Assembly: GCA_020635135.1 (NCBI GenBank)
Contig: JACKAJ010000008.1
Span: forward strand, 1 to 12,188
Length of the DNA stretch: 12,188 bases
Origin: Halobacteriovoraceae bacterium
Lineage (GTDB): Bacteria > Bdellovibrionota > Bacteriovoracia > Bacteriovoracales > Bacteriovoracaceae
Direction of reading: 5' to 3'
Below, one piece after another: positions 1 through 8,941 of this stretch. The stretch's first letter is position 1. Every line of letters begins with the position of its first letter. The notes beneath the pieces were generated by a model, which searched no databases, had not been told where the DNA came from, and was given only the letters and a program-made list of their open reading frames with translations. Position numbers and translations under genes: made by a program.

Positions 1-1
1 A

Positions 2-187
2 AAAAAACTTTAAAAGCGAAATATAACAACCATCTTCTTTATTGAAAAAGTCCTTCTCTTGTGCAGTATCGCGATCTTTCCACGTTTTTTCAGCTTTTCC
101 GCCTGGTTTATTGGTGCTCATGAGGCACACGGGTCTCAAAGAAACAGGGACCACTTTAGCGACTTTGAAAAAAGAGTTTATTAGCAT
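2..187 (-). CDS. Mitochondrial ATP synthase inhibitor (IF1-family) protein, N-terminal part, cut by the left edge
   Basis: A frame starts at ATG 187-185 and stays open for 62 codons to the window edge; an in-frame TAA lies further upstream, so this is the first Met. Residues 1-22 (MLINSFFKVAKVVPVSLRPV then CL) contain Lys and Arg, hydrophobics and no acidic residue, as expected of a mitochondrial import presequence. A second Met (23) is followed by a Gly/Lys-rich stretch and then WKDRDTAQEKDFFNKED (36-52). This aligns without gaps to the inhibitory core of animal IF1 (F-x-K-R-E-x-A-x-E-x-x-Y-F): R39, D40, A42, E44, F47 and F48 match conserved positions. IF1 binds the F1 sector at low pH and blocks ATP hydrolysis by stalled ATP synthase. 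The following YISLLK could continue the IF1 helix, or a GT near codon 53 could be an intron donor. The expected C-terminal coiled coil lies off the window. The family call rests on one short motif plus the presequence. Confidence 0.55.
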   Translation of the reverse strand, partial: MLINSFFKVAKVVPVSLRPVCLMSTNKPGGKAEKTWKDRDTAQEKDFFNKEDGCYISLLKFF

Positions 188-364
188 TATGATTTTATTG
201 TAAAATTTCAGATTTTATCAAAATATTGAGTTTTTTCAGATAAATACAAAAAATTCAAAAATTCATGAAATTGTTTTTCCTCGAAATTTATTAATTATTC
301 CTTCTATCATTTTTTAAAATAATATTAATATTAATATTAATAATTAATGTTGTTTATTTTCATT
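188..364. other. AT-rich spacer between the dynein stop and the downstream gene
   Basis: This 177-bp tract separates the dynein TAA stop from the next ATG on the same strand, so it should hold the dynein 3' UTR with its cleavage site and the promoter and 5' UTR of the IF1-like gene. AATAAA hexamers occur on the minus strand at 358-353 (7 nt past the stop), 292-287 (about 75 nt past it) and 199-194 (too close to the next ATG to serve the dynein gene comfortably). The middle one is the most plausible poly(A) signal. No ORF, tRNA or clear promoter element is visible. Confidence 0.6.
321..338. repeat. Three tandem copies of AATATT
   Basis: Three exact copies of the hexamer AATATT are followed by a degenerate AATAATTAAT. 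The unit is its own reverse complement, so the tract is palindromic. It lies in the presumed 3' UTR of the dynein gene. It is most simply slippage in AT-rich DNA. Confidence 0.6.
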
Positions 365-3300
365 TTAATCATCTAACTGCGTGAGTAAAGCCACTCCTCT
401 CTTAATCCAATGCCTGCTATCTCCCTCCTTACACGGCATTCTAATGGCCATAACGTAATTCGTGGAGTGTCCCGTGGTGGACAGCACTCCTCTCCTCAAA
501 GAAGTTTTATAAACAGGACACTCATAATTAGAATATTCGCTAATATCTTTGATATGTAAAGGTTTCAACAAGATCACCGGGCATTTCACAAACAAAACCT
601 TCGGATCGCTCTCTCCCAAGCACATTTCTTGATAATCCCACTTCGCGCCCTCAATGAAAAGTCCATGAATAAACGCTCCATCCTGCGGTTTTTCTTTCAC
701 GTCCTCTTCTCTAATAAACTCGAAGTCGAACGCTAATTCATCAATAGGAATCGTATATTTCCTAGCATAATTCTGTAAGACGCCCGTAAGAAAAGCTTGT
801 GTGAAATAGAACCCCGACACCCAATAAATTATAGGAGGACATTCATCAAGCCATTTTCTAAATCCTTGTATTCTCAGTTTTAAATCTGCCATATAAGAGC
901 CAAGAGGTTTCAAAGAAGGATATGAGGCATTCATCCACATTTCAGGCACTTTCCCATCATATAAGGACCTACTAGCTTTTTCCAAGGCAGGGCTCATTAA
1001 GACTTCTCCTTTCAAAGCTTTGCGAATCTCTTGCAGTGAGGTCCGAATAACCTTAATTAATTTATTGAAACGGGTGAGCTCCTGCGTTAGTACAGTATTC
1101 ATGCTTTCTTTATATTCTACAGGATATTTCGCAGAAGCTTCCTCTATATTGAACATATTAGGGAAATCCTCAAGGATCTTCTTACAAATCTCCTCTAATA
1201 AAGACTCTAACGAAGCAGACTCCGAGCCTTGACCTTCTGCAGAGCAGGCTAACACCGAGTTAAAAAGCAATAAAGTCTCATTGATATCCTTTGTGATATC
1301 TGCATTAGCATGGAAACCAAAGACTTCAGGGTGAGAATTCAGCGGCAAAGTCTGAATAAAATCAATGAAACTCTCATAAGAATTCGTAGTTCCTGGCAAC
1401 TTATACACAGGATTCCCCGTGAATTTATATTCGAAGTCCGTCGCTTGCTCTTGGCAATAGTAATCTTCAAGTAAAGTGTTAATTAACCTCCTATCCTTTT
1501 CCTCTGTGACTCTCCCTCCGTAATTACATTCCGCAGTGAGATATTTCAGAGCTTCGAACGGAATCACCTCATTCTCCGCTTCATCTAAGAACATCCTCAG
1601 CTGTTTCACGCAGATTCTCAGATCCGATTCATTGAACTCATAAGGAATATTCCACCCCAAAGGACCATACTTTTTCCTTTCTTGAATCACAGCGTGAAAG
1701 AAGCAAAGCCCATACAAAAGTCTCTTAAAAGCCTGATTCATTTTACACCCTTCAAAGAACTCCCCATTATTAATCGGGTCAATCAAGAAAGACCCTTTCA
1801 AATTAGCTTTCAGTCCTTTCGGGGGCTCATTGGTCATTTTTATTCCGTTTTGCAAAATACTCGTAGGAAAATGTACAGAAGGGTAAGACGTCAGCCATAA
1901 TCTGAACTCTGGGTTCGTTTTACTTGGATCCGGGGATATCTCATCACAAATCTTCTCAAGAGTCGGCATCCAGCTCACTGCTAAATGGCAATTCTGCAGC
2001 ACCACCCAATTCCCATTCACAATTGCGTCATCAATAAGTTTTTGCGCTAAAGGGCCTTGTCCCTGTCCCAAAGAAATCGACTTGATGTTTTTCTCCAATT
2101 GTCTTGCGAAACTATTCAAACTCGCGAAAGGGTCCGACCCCGGGGACAATACGAAGATCAAAGGACTATACACTGTAGAGTCTTTGAAAATCTCCGCGAG
2201 ATTGAAAGGCGGTGGGTCAATGAATTCCGCTCCCAATTTCTCTTTCACAAAGTCTTGAATCGCAGGAATCACGCGATCCGGCCTCAAGACTCTCACTACC
2301 ATCAGTTTTTGGAAAGAAGAGAGGTTTTGTGTTCCGAGTTTCCCAGGGAAGTCTTTCGTATGAGGCTCTGAGTCATTGTAAATGCGCTCCCAGTCCAAAA
2401 GATTGTCTTCGAATTCTTGCGTCAGACCACTAAAAGCTGAGAGTTTCGAGAGTCTGAAGATCTCTCCCCAGGCTTTGGCACTCAGCCAGTTGCACACAGG
2501 TTTCGGAGGCATCTTTTCTTCGAGAGCTAAGCCTCCTGTTAATAAGAACCGCAACTCATCAGCTTGTAATTGCTTGTGGAACTCTAAGATTCTCGTGGAT
2601 AGGAGGAAAGAGAAAATAAGCTTGTCTTTTTCGAAGAGACTTCGACAGATATTGCAATATAAGGAATAAAGGAAGTACTCTTTGAGAAATTGCAGTCTTT
2701 GCTCTAGATTCTCGCTTTTTTTGCTTTTGATGATCGCTTGTGTGAATAAGTCAATATAATAAACCAAAGAGTATTGATACATAGGGTCCAAGTTATTTAA
2801 ATCGGTTATCGCGAAGAAAAGGCACGAAGCTTCTTGAGAAACGCTTTGATACTGTTGTCTAGCTTCATCGATATTTTTCTCTGTTTGTTCCGCAATGGTT
2901 TGCTTTTCTTTTATTTCATTCGATTTCACTTTCGAAGCTGTAAGAATATTAATAGCTTCTTCATCAAGCAGGATATTTTTATCAGAACTTAATACCGCAA
3001 GGATCTTATCCTCAATATCTTGCAATTGTTTTTTATTGTTCGCACCTTCAACAATCAGCCTCTCTTTCTCTTGTTCAAGGTCCGGCCTTTCTTTTTTCAC
3101 CAAAATTCCTAATAATTGATCATTAAGTCCTTCATAAGTTATCATGAAGTTCAGCAAAGTGACCTTTGTCGAAATTTCTGGTAAGTAATGAGGATTTCTC
3201 AATTTCGTTGTCACATAGAAGAAAAACGCTGAATTATACTCAATAGGCTCCGCTCCCAGTTTTATATATGTAGAAGACCCTTTCTGAAACGTTTGTTTCA

Positions 3301-6300
3301 ATAAAATCGGTTGAATAGCAGGGTCCAGCTCTTCTCCCACGTTTTCTAGCAAAACGGGTTGTCCAAACTGAATACTATTTTCTAGAGTCCTAATGAAATT
3401 CGTGTCCGAAAGCTTGATAATATTGATTTTTCTTTGAGACTCCATCTTCTTAATCCACTTATTCGCTTGATTCTGTGGGTCAATGCACAAAGGCCAACGT
3501 CTTGCTTTACTTACAATAATCCCATTTTCAATAGAAAATGTGTCTGAAGGCAGTCCATTAATGTTCCATTCCCTGATTTTCACAGGATCTCCCAGTACTT
3601 TCTCTAAAGAAAACGACGCAGAGCTCGGAATTTGTTTCTCAAGGCAGTGTGTGACCCAATTACTACAGATTTCATTGCGAAACACTGAGGTAAAAGCCCC
3701 GAGATATGCAATCATTCCAGCAGAAATTAGGATATCCCCTGTTAAATTATTATAGAAGTCCTTTAAAATCACTGCTAACTCAGCCCATCTGCCTTTCTCT
3801 CCGCCTAAATTCTCAATAAGTTTCTTGGCTCTGACCAATTGTTTGGAGCATTCATCGTACTCTTTCTCTAATTTCTCTTTGTTTCGCTTCGTAATCATCA
3901 GCTCAGAGTTCAAACGTTCTACCTTATCGTTCGCAGCTTTGAGTTCTTTCTGTTTCTCTGCCAAGCGAGACTGCAATTCATTGACTTTATCCTCAGCTTC
4001 TTTGAGCTTTTGCTTCTTAGGCTTCACTTTCTTATTCACGAAGAAATAAGAGTAAATCCCATTGATCCATTGAATCAGGCATTTGCACGATTGCGAGGCT
4101 TTCTCCACGTTATCAGGCTTTAAAAACTCCGAAAATTGAGGGTCCTTCAAAAACTTGCCCAAAGCAACGATGTTTTTCTCTTCAATATTCTCTATATCGA
4201 ACTCCATCAAGTTCTTCACGAACGCGATATCATTCGTGAGTTTCTGGCTCGCAGCCCACCAATCTACTTCCAATTTCAGCGTTTCTGTGTTTTTTTTCTT
4301 TTCTGTGGGGTTCGGGTACATCAAATAACACAGAGCTTGGAACGTATATTTGATAGGGTTAGGAGGATTGCCAAGTTTTTTCACAGTATCAAGATCTTTT
4401 CGATTATTTTCCAGGACTTTCAACGCATCCTCAGCTTCTTTCAATAAAGGCATGGCTTCATCCAAGTCTCTTTGACAATCGTCCTTAATAATCTGTGCTT
4501 CGTTCACAGCTGTTTGCACGATCGCTTCTTCTTTAGAAATCGCTTCTTTCAACACGTCAGCTTTAGCTTTCTGCTCTGCAACTTCCTTCATTTTTTTCTC
4601 GGTTTCTTCGGCTGCAAGTTTGAGTTTCGGCTGCAATTCGATTAAGTTCGTCTGCATTTCGCCCACTTTTCCCTCAGTCGTGATGATTTTCTCGTAACCG
4701 TTCTCGTACTTATACTTCTGGAACAGCACTTCTTTGCGTTTCTCGTTTAATAAGTTCCTGAAAGTCGTGATCATTTCTATATAAGACGTAGGAGTAACGT
4801 AATATTTTCTTTGTAATCTTTCAAAGAAAAGCTTCGCCCAATCAATAGTGCTTTCATGGAAGTACTGCACCATTTCCACGCAACTTTCTCTCACATTCTC
4901 TTCCATTTCGATGTTTAACAGAAATTTCCTCGCAACAGAAACCAAGGCGTCTTTGGGCCATTCATTGAACCAATCAATTGTGCAGCAGTTCACTAAAGAA
5001 GGGAACATTCTCACTCGATTTCTCAACGCATCACCAATAGGAGAAAAACATAAGACAATATGTAATTGTTTCTTGCATTGATTCACGAAATAAGAGAATA
5101 GTTGCGCTGGAGTACCATCCGGAGCCTTGCCTTCAGTCCTGGCTTGAGCTCTTACAAGTTCCATTATCTCAGACTTCTCTTCAGGAGGAAATATATTTGG
5201 AACCTCTCCGGTATTAAGTAGATTATTTATATCTTCAATGAAACTTTCATCTTTTATTTGACTATCCGTAAAAAGAAACACGGTTGGAGTGAACTTCGCG
5301 CCTGCTTGCTTAAGAATTTTCTTTAAATCGTCTTTCCATTCATTTTTCCCATAGGTTCTGCTTATTTCTATTTGGAAAACCTCATAATCTGAAATTCTGG
5401 CTGCTAATCTCGTTAAGCTTTGTCTTCCAGAGCCTCCGACTCCTACTAACAGAGCGTTCCCTTGAGGTTGTTTGAGGATTCTTGCTATTATGAGCAAATG
5501 CTCAACTGCGAAATTAAATAAGACCAGGTCCATAGGCTTATCTGTAATTACATTGTAATTTTCCAGAGACTGCTCAACAGATTGCTGCAATTTAGAATAA
5601 TCGATGATTTCTTCATAATATCGCTTCGGGATCCCGGCAGGACTCATAATATCTGTGAACATAAGCCCACGAATTTCATCTAAACTATCAACTTTCCCGT
5701 CTTTATCGCTTGCCCCATTGTGTGGCTTGTCTAAGGCTGCGAAAACTGTGTCAAAATTGAGTCCGAAACGACTACGAATCACATTTTCTCTCAAATAATG
5801 CAAAATAAAAAGCCTATCCTCCTCATTGATCAATCGATCAGAAAATACTCGCAAAACTTCATGAGTCCACAATCTCACTACTTGGTCCTGTGTTTGCAAT
5901 TTATCTTTATCAGACATACAGATTCCTGAAATAACCTTGGCGAAATCTCTCAAATTGAACAAATAATGCGATTTCATTGGCGTAGGCAGTAATTTCTCTA
6001 TTACATGTTTATATAAATCCAGAGTACTCAGCACGATTTTATTCTCCATTTTAATTATTTCGGCATTAAAATTATTCGTAGTGAAATACCAATGCAAAAT
6101 CGTATTAAAAATCCTATTAAGAGTATCATCATCGAATTGAGCCAAAGAAATTAAATTCAAATGTCTTAACAAACGAGGAGTTACAAAGGTTCTCCCTCCT
6201 CCTGGAGGTCCCATAGCCGCGATAAACACCACATCAACAATATTTTTAAAAGGTCTTTCTTTATCTTTGTGATCATACCAGCCTCCTTGATCCAATAATT

Positions 6301-8815
6301 GTCTAAGGATCTCAATAGGTGGTTGTGCCCCCCATTTCTCTTTCGCAGGCATATTGAGATCATCAACAAAAATTATCGCTTTACCTGTTTTCGGTCCATA
6401 CACTCCTCTTTTCCTTCTATCCAGATTATTGTCGACAATATCTTGGGTTTGTGTAGAGGTTGTCTGAGCAGAGAACCCAATCTCTGTGGCTTTGAACTTT
6501 TCTTTATCTAACTCATTCAACAGAATATTTTTGATATAAATCGATTTGCCTGTGCCTGTAGGGCCACAGAATAAAGAGGGAATATCATTGAGGATATTCG
6601 TTTTTAATAGGAAAGAATAACGTATAGTATCAGATGTTTTCACTAAAATCTCGTTCACATGGATATTTTTCGGGAATGTTTCCCCCTGGTCTATGAAATT
6701 TACCCATGGAGTCCATTCTCCATCAACAGACCCAGGTGCTTTTAAATCATATTTATAATCATAAAGAAGTCCGCTATCAGGTAGCGAGATTTTCTTCTTT
6801 TTGCCATCAGCGGGTGCATTCATATCTCCTCCAAACAAGCGTTTCATAAACAAATTCATCGGTTTCCTATAATCTGTAGACACAGATCCTCCAAGGCTCC
6901 AAATCACGGAAAACACAAAGAACTGATCTAATAAATTAATCTTATTCTTCAAATCCGCTTTATTATAAAACGATTCCTCATCAAATATCTGTAGCATGCA
7001 TCTATAAATCCTCAACAGAGACATCACCAGGTTTTGGTCTTGTGAAGGGGAAATCTCTTGCGACTTTCTCCTCAACTCCTCCAATATTGGGTTCACAGAC
7101 CAATCAAATAATAAATCGATTTCAGAAATATCTTCCTCTTTGAAAAATTTCGGTAAGTTTTTTTTCCAAGACTCATATAAAGGTTGCCATCCAAGTCTAC
7201 TAGGTTCCATATAAACCATACCACAACGAGAAACTGTCGCAGGGCTCGCAGCTTCTAAATCCATCGGCTCAAAAATGAGGTTCATTCCACGAGACATTGC
7301 GATGATCTCCCCTGAGCTTAAGCACAGTTTTTTATTATCATCCAACACTGTATTCATGTTCTCTATCCAGACAGCATCGACAGGCCCATCGAATATCAGC
7401 CATTTTCTTTCATCTTCTTCGTTTTTGGCAAAAGCACGGAACTTCACAGCCAGAACCCCGTCAGTCCATTCGTGTGTGACTTCATCATTGCAACCGTACA
7501 GCTGTTTCATTGTGATGGATTTTGGGTTAATAGTAGTGATGAGTACTTTCTTCTCGTCCATGAGATTAAGTTCTTTCAATTCACTTAAAGCAGCTGCCAG
7601 AATCTTAATAGCAGAAGTCTTCCCAGAAAACGGTAAACCTACCACCATTAGCCCATGCCTAACTAGAATCATTTCGTATAACTGAATGATTTTCTTCATT
7701 AAATAGTCAACTTTCGTCAAATTATTCTTAATTAGTTGATTTTCGATGCATTTTTCCATAGCTCGGTAATCTATTTCCGGTAGTTTCACATTCGGGAACA
7801 GATCGGAGGTGATTCCTTCGAACAATGGCAGGTCAAAAGCCAAAAATTTCGCCAAATTTACATCATTTATAGCTCTAAGCATCAGAACGTTCTCATCTTC
7901 ATTGGGAAATTTTCTTTTCAAATTTCCTCCAGCCGTAAGCACGGACTTCACGGCTCTCATACCATAATCATAATGGTGTTGCGAGCTTAATTGTTCTGAG
8001 CAAAGTTTATACGTCGTCACGATTTTTCTTGCGAGGTTCTTAGCATTGGAAAACCCAAAGGAATACAATGAGATTGCAGCAATCATTGCGTAATCAGGAA
8101 CCATCATAGCAACAGACCTGAACAAAGCTTTCAAATTATCAGGAAGCTCGGAACGCCCTGCATATCCAGGGTTCATAGTAATGAAAACATTGCAAGTCTT
8201 TATCAATTTGATTTCTGCGCCTTCGAACGTGAATTTCTCTTTATTATCTGCTCGAGCCAATTGAATTGTGAGGATTTGCTGCGCTACCACCGAAAGCACT
8301 TCTAAGTCAATACGATTGAACTCATCAAAACAGGACCAAGCTCCTGAACTAGCGAGTCCTTTGAAGAATTTCCCCATAGCTTTGTAATCTAAACCGTCAG
8401 AACAGTTGAAAACCACGCATTGTCGAGCTAAAGCCTTGGCTAAATCCTTTACGGTTTCAGTTTTTCCTGTACCAGCAGGACCTTCTGGGGCTCCACCGTA
8501 ATTCAAATGCAAAGCACCACATAAAGTACGGTAGCAACGATCTGTCAAAGGAGTTATCACTAGACGAGTGCTATTCCCGAGATATTCATAATTGTATTCG
8601 AGCTCTGCGTTTATTATACGCACCTTTGAATTGTTTTCCAGCCAATAGTAACGTAATTGAGCTTGCCATTCGAAATTTGTTATTTTATCTATGTGCTTTG
8701 AGGCTAAAGCCGCCACCACATCTCTGTTGTGAACATCTAAAACGATGAGAGCCTCAATTGTGCAGCGGTCTAGAGGCTCGATCTCTTTACGGACCAACTT
8801 GACAATGTCTTGGAG
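365..8815 (-). CDS. Axonemal dynein heavy chain, exon 2: six-AAA motor ring, stalk and C-terminal domain (DNAH3/7/12-type inner arm)
   Basis: This exon encodes residues 1001-3816 (numbered from the first visible Met, 12174) and ends on TAA at 367-365. It is the ATP-driven, minus-end-directed motor that bends the axoneme. AAA1 has Walker A GPAGTGKT (1112-1119, at 8482-8459) and Walker B CFDEFNR, the main ATPase site. AAA2 has GLPFSGKT (1393-1400) and IFDGPVDAVW. AAA3 has GPTGTGKS (1751-1758) and FVDDLNMP. AAA4 has GVGGSGRQS (2125-2133), where Arg replaces the Walker Lys as is usual in axonemal dyneins. A coiled-coil stalk with microtubule-binding tip spans about 2375-2670 (tip entry near LGNPPNP), then AAA5 with a degenerate site, a buttress coiled coil, and AAA6 (LIFVLSPGSDP). 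The C-terminal domain carries ECNYGGRVTEEKDRR and CPVYKTSLRRGVLSTTGHST, and ends QLDD. AAA2 (DGPVDAVWIENMNTVLDDNK) and the C-terminus point to the DNAH3/7/12 group. Coding starts at the splice site, CTCCAAGACATT; a Met-like start at TTG 8797 would be false. No frameshift or internal stop was found. Confidence 0.97.
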   Translation of the reverse strand, partial: LQDIVKLVRKEIEPLDRCTIEALIVLDVHNRDVVAALASKHIDKITNFEWQAQLRYYWLENNSKVRIINAELEYNYEYLGNSTRLVITPLTDRCYRTLCGALHLNYGGAPEGPAGTGKTETVKDLAKALARQCVVFNCSDGLDYKAMGKFFKGLASSGAWSCFDEFNRIDLEVLSVVAQQILTIQLARADNKEKFTFEGAEIKLIKTCNVFITMNPGYAGRSELPDNLKALFRSVAMMVPDYAMIAAISLYSFGFSNAKNLARKIVTTYKLCSEQLSSQHHYDYGMRAVKSVLTAGGNLKRKFPNEDENVLMLRAINDVNLAKFLAFDLPLFEGITSDLFPNVKLPEIDYRAMEKCIENQLIKNNLTKVDYLMKKIIQLYEMILVRHGLMVVGLPFSGKTSAIKILAAALSELKELNLMDEKKVLITTINPKSITMKQLYGCNDEVTHEWTDGVLAVKFRAFAKNEEDERKWLIFDGPVDAVWIENMNTVLDDNKKLCLSSGEIIAMSRGMNLIFEPMDLEAASPATVSRCGMVYMEPSRLGWQPLYESWKKNLPKFFKEEDISEIDLLFDWSVNPILEELRRKSQEISPSQDQNLVMSLLRIYRCMLQIFDEESFYNKADLKNKINLLDQFFVFSVIWSLGGSVSTDYRKPMNLFMKRLFGGDMNAPADGKKKKISLPDSGLLYDYKYDLKAPGSVDGEWTPWVNFIDQGETFPKNIHVNEILVKTSDTIRYSFLLKTNILNDIPSLFCGPTGTGKSIYIKNILLNELDKEKFKATEIGFSAQTTSTQTQDIVDNNLDRRKRGVYGPKTGKAIIFVDDLNMPAKEKWGAQPPIEILRQLLDQGGWYDHKDKERPFKNIVDVVFIAAMGPPGGGRTFVTPRLLRHLNLISLAQFDDDTLNRIFNTILHWYFTTNNFNAEIIKMENKIVLSTLDLYKHVIEKLLPTPMKSHYLFNLRDFAKVISGICMSDKDKLQTQDQVVRLWTHEVLRVFSDRLINEEDRLFILHYLRENVIRSRFGLNFDTVFAALDKPHNGASDKDGKVDSLDEIRGLMFTDIMSPAGIPKRYYEEIIDYSKLQQSVEQSLENYNVITDKPMDLVLFNFAVEHLLIIARILKQPQGNALLVGVGGSGRQSLTRLAARISDYEVFQIEISRTYGKNEWKDDLKKILKQAGAKFTPTVFLFTDSQIKDESFIEDINNLLNTGEVPNIFPPEEKSEIMELVRAQARTEGKAPDGTPAQLFSYFVNQCKKQLHIVLCFSPIGDALRNRVRMFPSLVNCCTIDWFNEWPKDALVSVARKFLLNIEMEENVRESCVEMVQYFHESTIDWAKLFFERLQRKYYVTPTSYIEMITTFRNLLNEKRKEVLFQKYKYENGYEKIITTEGKVGEMQTNLIELQPKLKLAAEETEKKMKEVAEQKAKADVLKEAISKEEAIVQTAVNEAQIIKDDCQRDLDEAMPLLKEAEDALKVLENNRKDLDTVKKLGNPPNPIKYTFQALCYLMYPNPTEKKKNTETLKLEVDWWAASQKLTNDIAFVKNLMEFDIENIEEKNIVALGKFLKDPQFSEFLKPDNVEKASQSCKCLIQWINGIYSYFFVNKKVKPKKQKLKEAEDKVNELQSRLAEKQKELKAANDKVERLNSELMITKRNKEKLEKEYDECSKQLVRAKKLIENLGGEKGRWAELAVILKDFYNNLTGDILISAGMIAYLGAFTSVFRNEICSNWVTHCLEKQIPSSASFSLEKVLGDPVKIREWNINGLPSDTFSIENGIIVSKARRWPLCIDPQNQANKWIKKMESQRKINIIKLSDTNFIRTLENSIQFGQPVLLENVGEELDPAIQPILLKQTFQKGSSTYIKLGAEPIEYNSAFFFYVTTKLRNPHYLPEISTKVTLLNFMITYEGLNDQLLGILVKKERPDLEQEKERLIVEGANNKKQLQDIEDKILAVLSSDKNILLDEEAINILTASKVKSNEIKEKQTIAEQTEKNIDEARQQYQSVSQEASCLFFAITDLNNLDPMYQYSLVYYIDLFTQAIIKSKKSENLEQRLQFLKEYFLYSLYCNICRSLFEKDKLIFSFLLSTRILEFHKQLQADELRFLLTGGLALEEKMPPKPVCNWLSAKAWGEIFRLSKLSAFSGLTQEFEDNLLDWERIYNDSEPHTKDFPGKLGTQNLSSFQKLMVVRVLRPDRVIPAIQDFVKEKLGAEFIDPPPFNLAEIFKDSTVYSPLIFVLSPGSDPFASLNSFARQLEKNIKSISLGQGQGPLAQKLIDDAIVNGNWVVLQNCHLAVSWMPTLEKICDEISPDPSKTNPEFRLWLTSYPSVHFPTSILQNGIKMTNEPPKGLKANLKGSFLIDPINNGEFFEGCKMNQAFKRLLYGLCFFHAVIQERKKYGPLGWNIPYEFNESDLRICVKQLRMFLDEAENEVIPFEALKYLTAECNYGGRVTEEKDRRLINTLLEDYYCQEQATDFEYKFTGNPVYKLPGTTNSYESFIDFIQTLPLNSHPEVFGFHANADITKDINETLLLFNSVLACSAEGQGSESASLESLLEEICKKILEDFPNMFNIEEASAKYPVEYKESMNTVLTQELTRFNKLIKVIRTSLQEIRKALKGEVLMSPALEKASRSLYDGKVPEMWMNASYPSLKPLGSYMADLKLRIQGFRKWLDECPPIIYWVSGFYFTQAFLTGVLQNYARKYTIPIDELAFDFEFIREEDVKEKPQDGAFIHGLFIEGAKWDYQEMCLGESDPKVLFVKCPVILLKPLHIKDISEYSNYECPVYKTSLRRGVLSTTGHSTNYVMAIRMPCKEGDSRHWIKRGVALLTQLDD

Positions 8816-8845
8816 CTAAAAAAGGAAAAAAACAGTAACAGTAAA
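8816..8845 (-). promoter_or_regulatory. 3' splice site: branch-point candidate, polypyrimidine tract and AG
   Basis: On the sense strand the tract reads TTTACTG, TTACTG, then TTTTTTTCCTTTTTT and AG at 8817-8816, directly before CTCCAAGAC. The first heptamer (8845-8839) contains TTTAC, which fits the loose branch consensus yUnAy, with the candidate branch A at 8842, about 25 nt from the AG. The acceptor is well supported because the next codons restore the conserved dynein sequence LQDIVKLVRKEIEPLDR. TTACTG is duplicated in tandem here (8844-8839 and 8838-8833). Confidence 0.8.
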
Positions 8846-8941
8846 TAAAAAAAGCATTTCATTAAATTAAATTATGTATAAATAAATTATTTACAAAAAA
8901 GTTTTATATAATTTATATTTGCTATGAATAAAAAAAGTTTC

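Noticed and set aside
2125..2160. AAA6 segment (LIFVLSPGSDP) lacking a Walker A motif, considered as a possible defect
   Set aside because: AAA5 and AAA6 of dynein heavy chains normally lack functional nucleotide-binding motifs.
5420..5446. Arg in place of Lys in the AAA4 Walker A (GVGGSGRQS) as a loss-of-function change
   Set aside because: This is the usual sequence at AAA4 in axonemal dyneins.
6181..6511. Short ORFs on both strands within the dynein exon, here and at many other places in both exons
   Set aside because: They overlap highly conserved dynein codons (AAA3 Walker B to sensor region here), have no start context or recognisable domain, and are out-of-frame shadows.
8795..8797. 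TTG as the start codon of a separate motor-domain protein
   Set aside because: TTG starts are not expected in a nuclear gene, and the six codons upstream (LQDIVK) are part of the conserved dynein sequence up to a clean splice acceptor.
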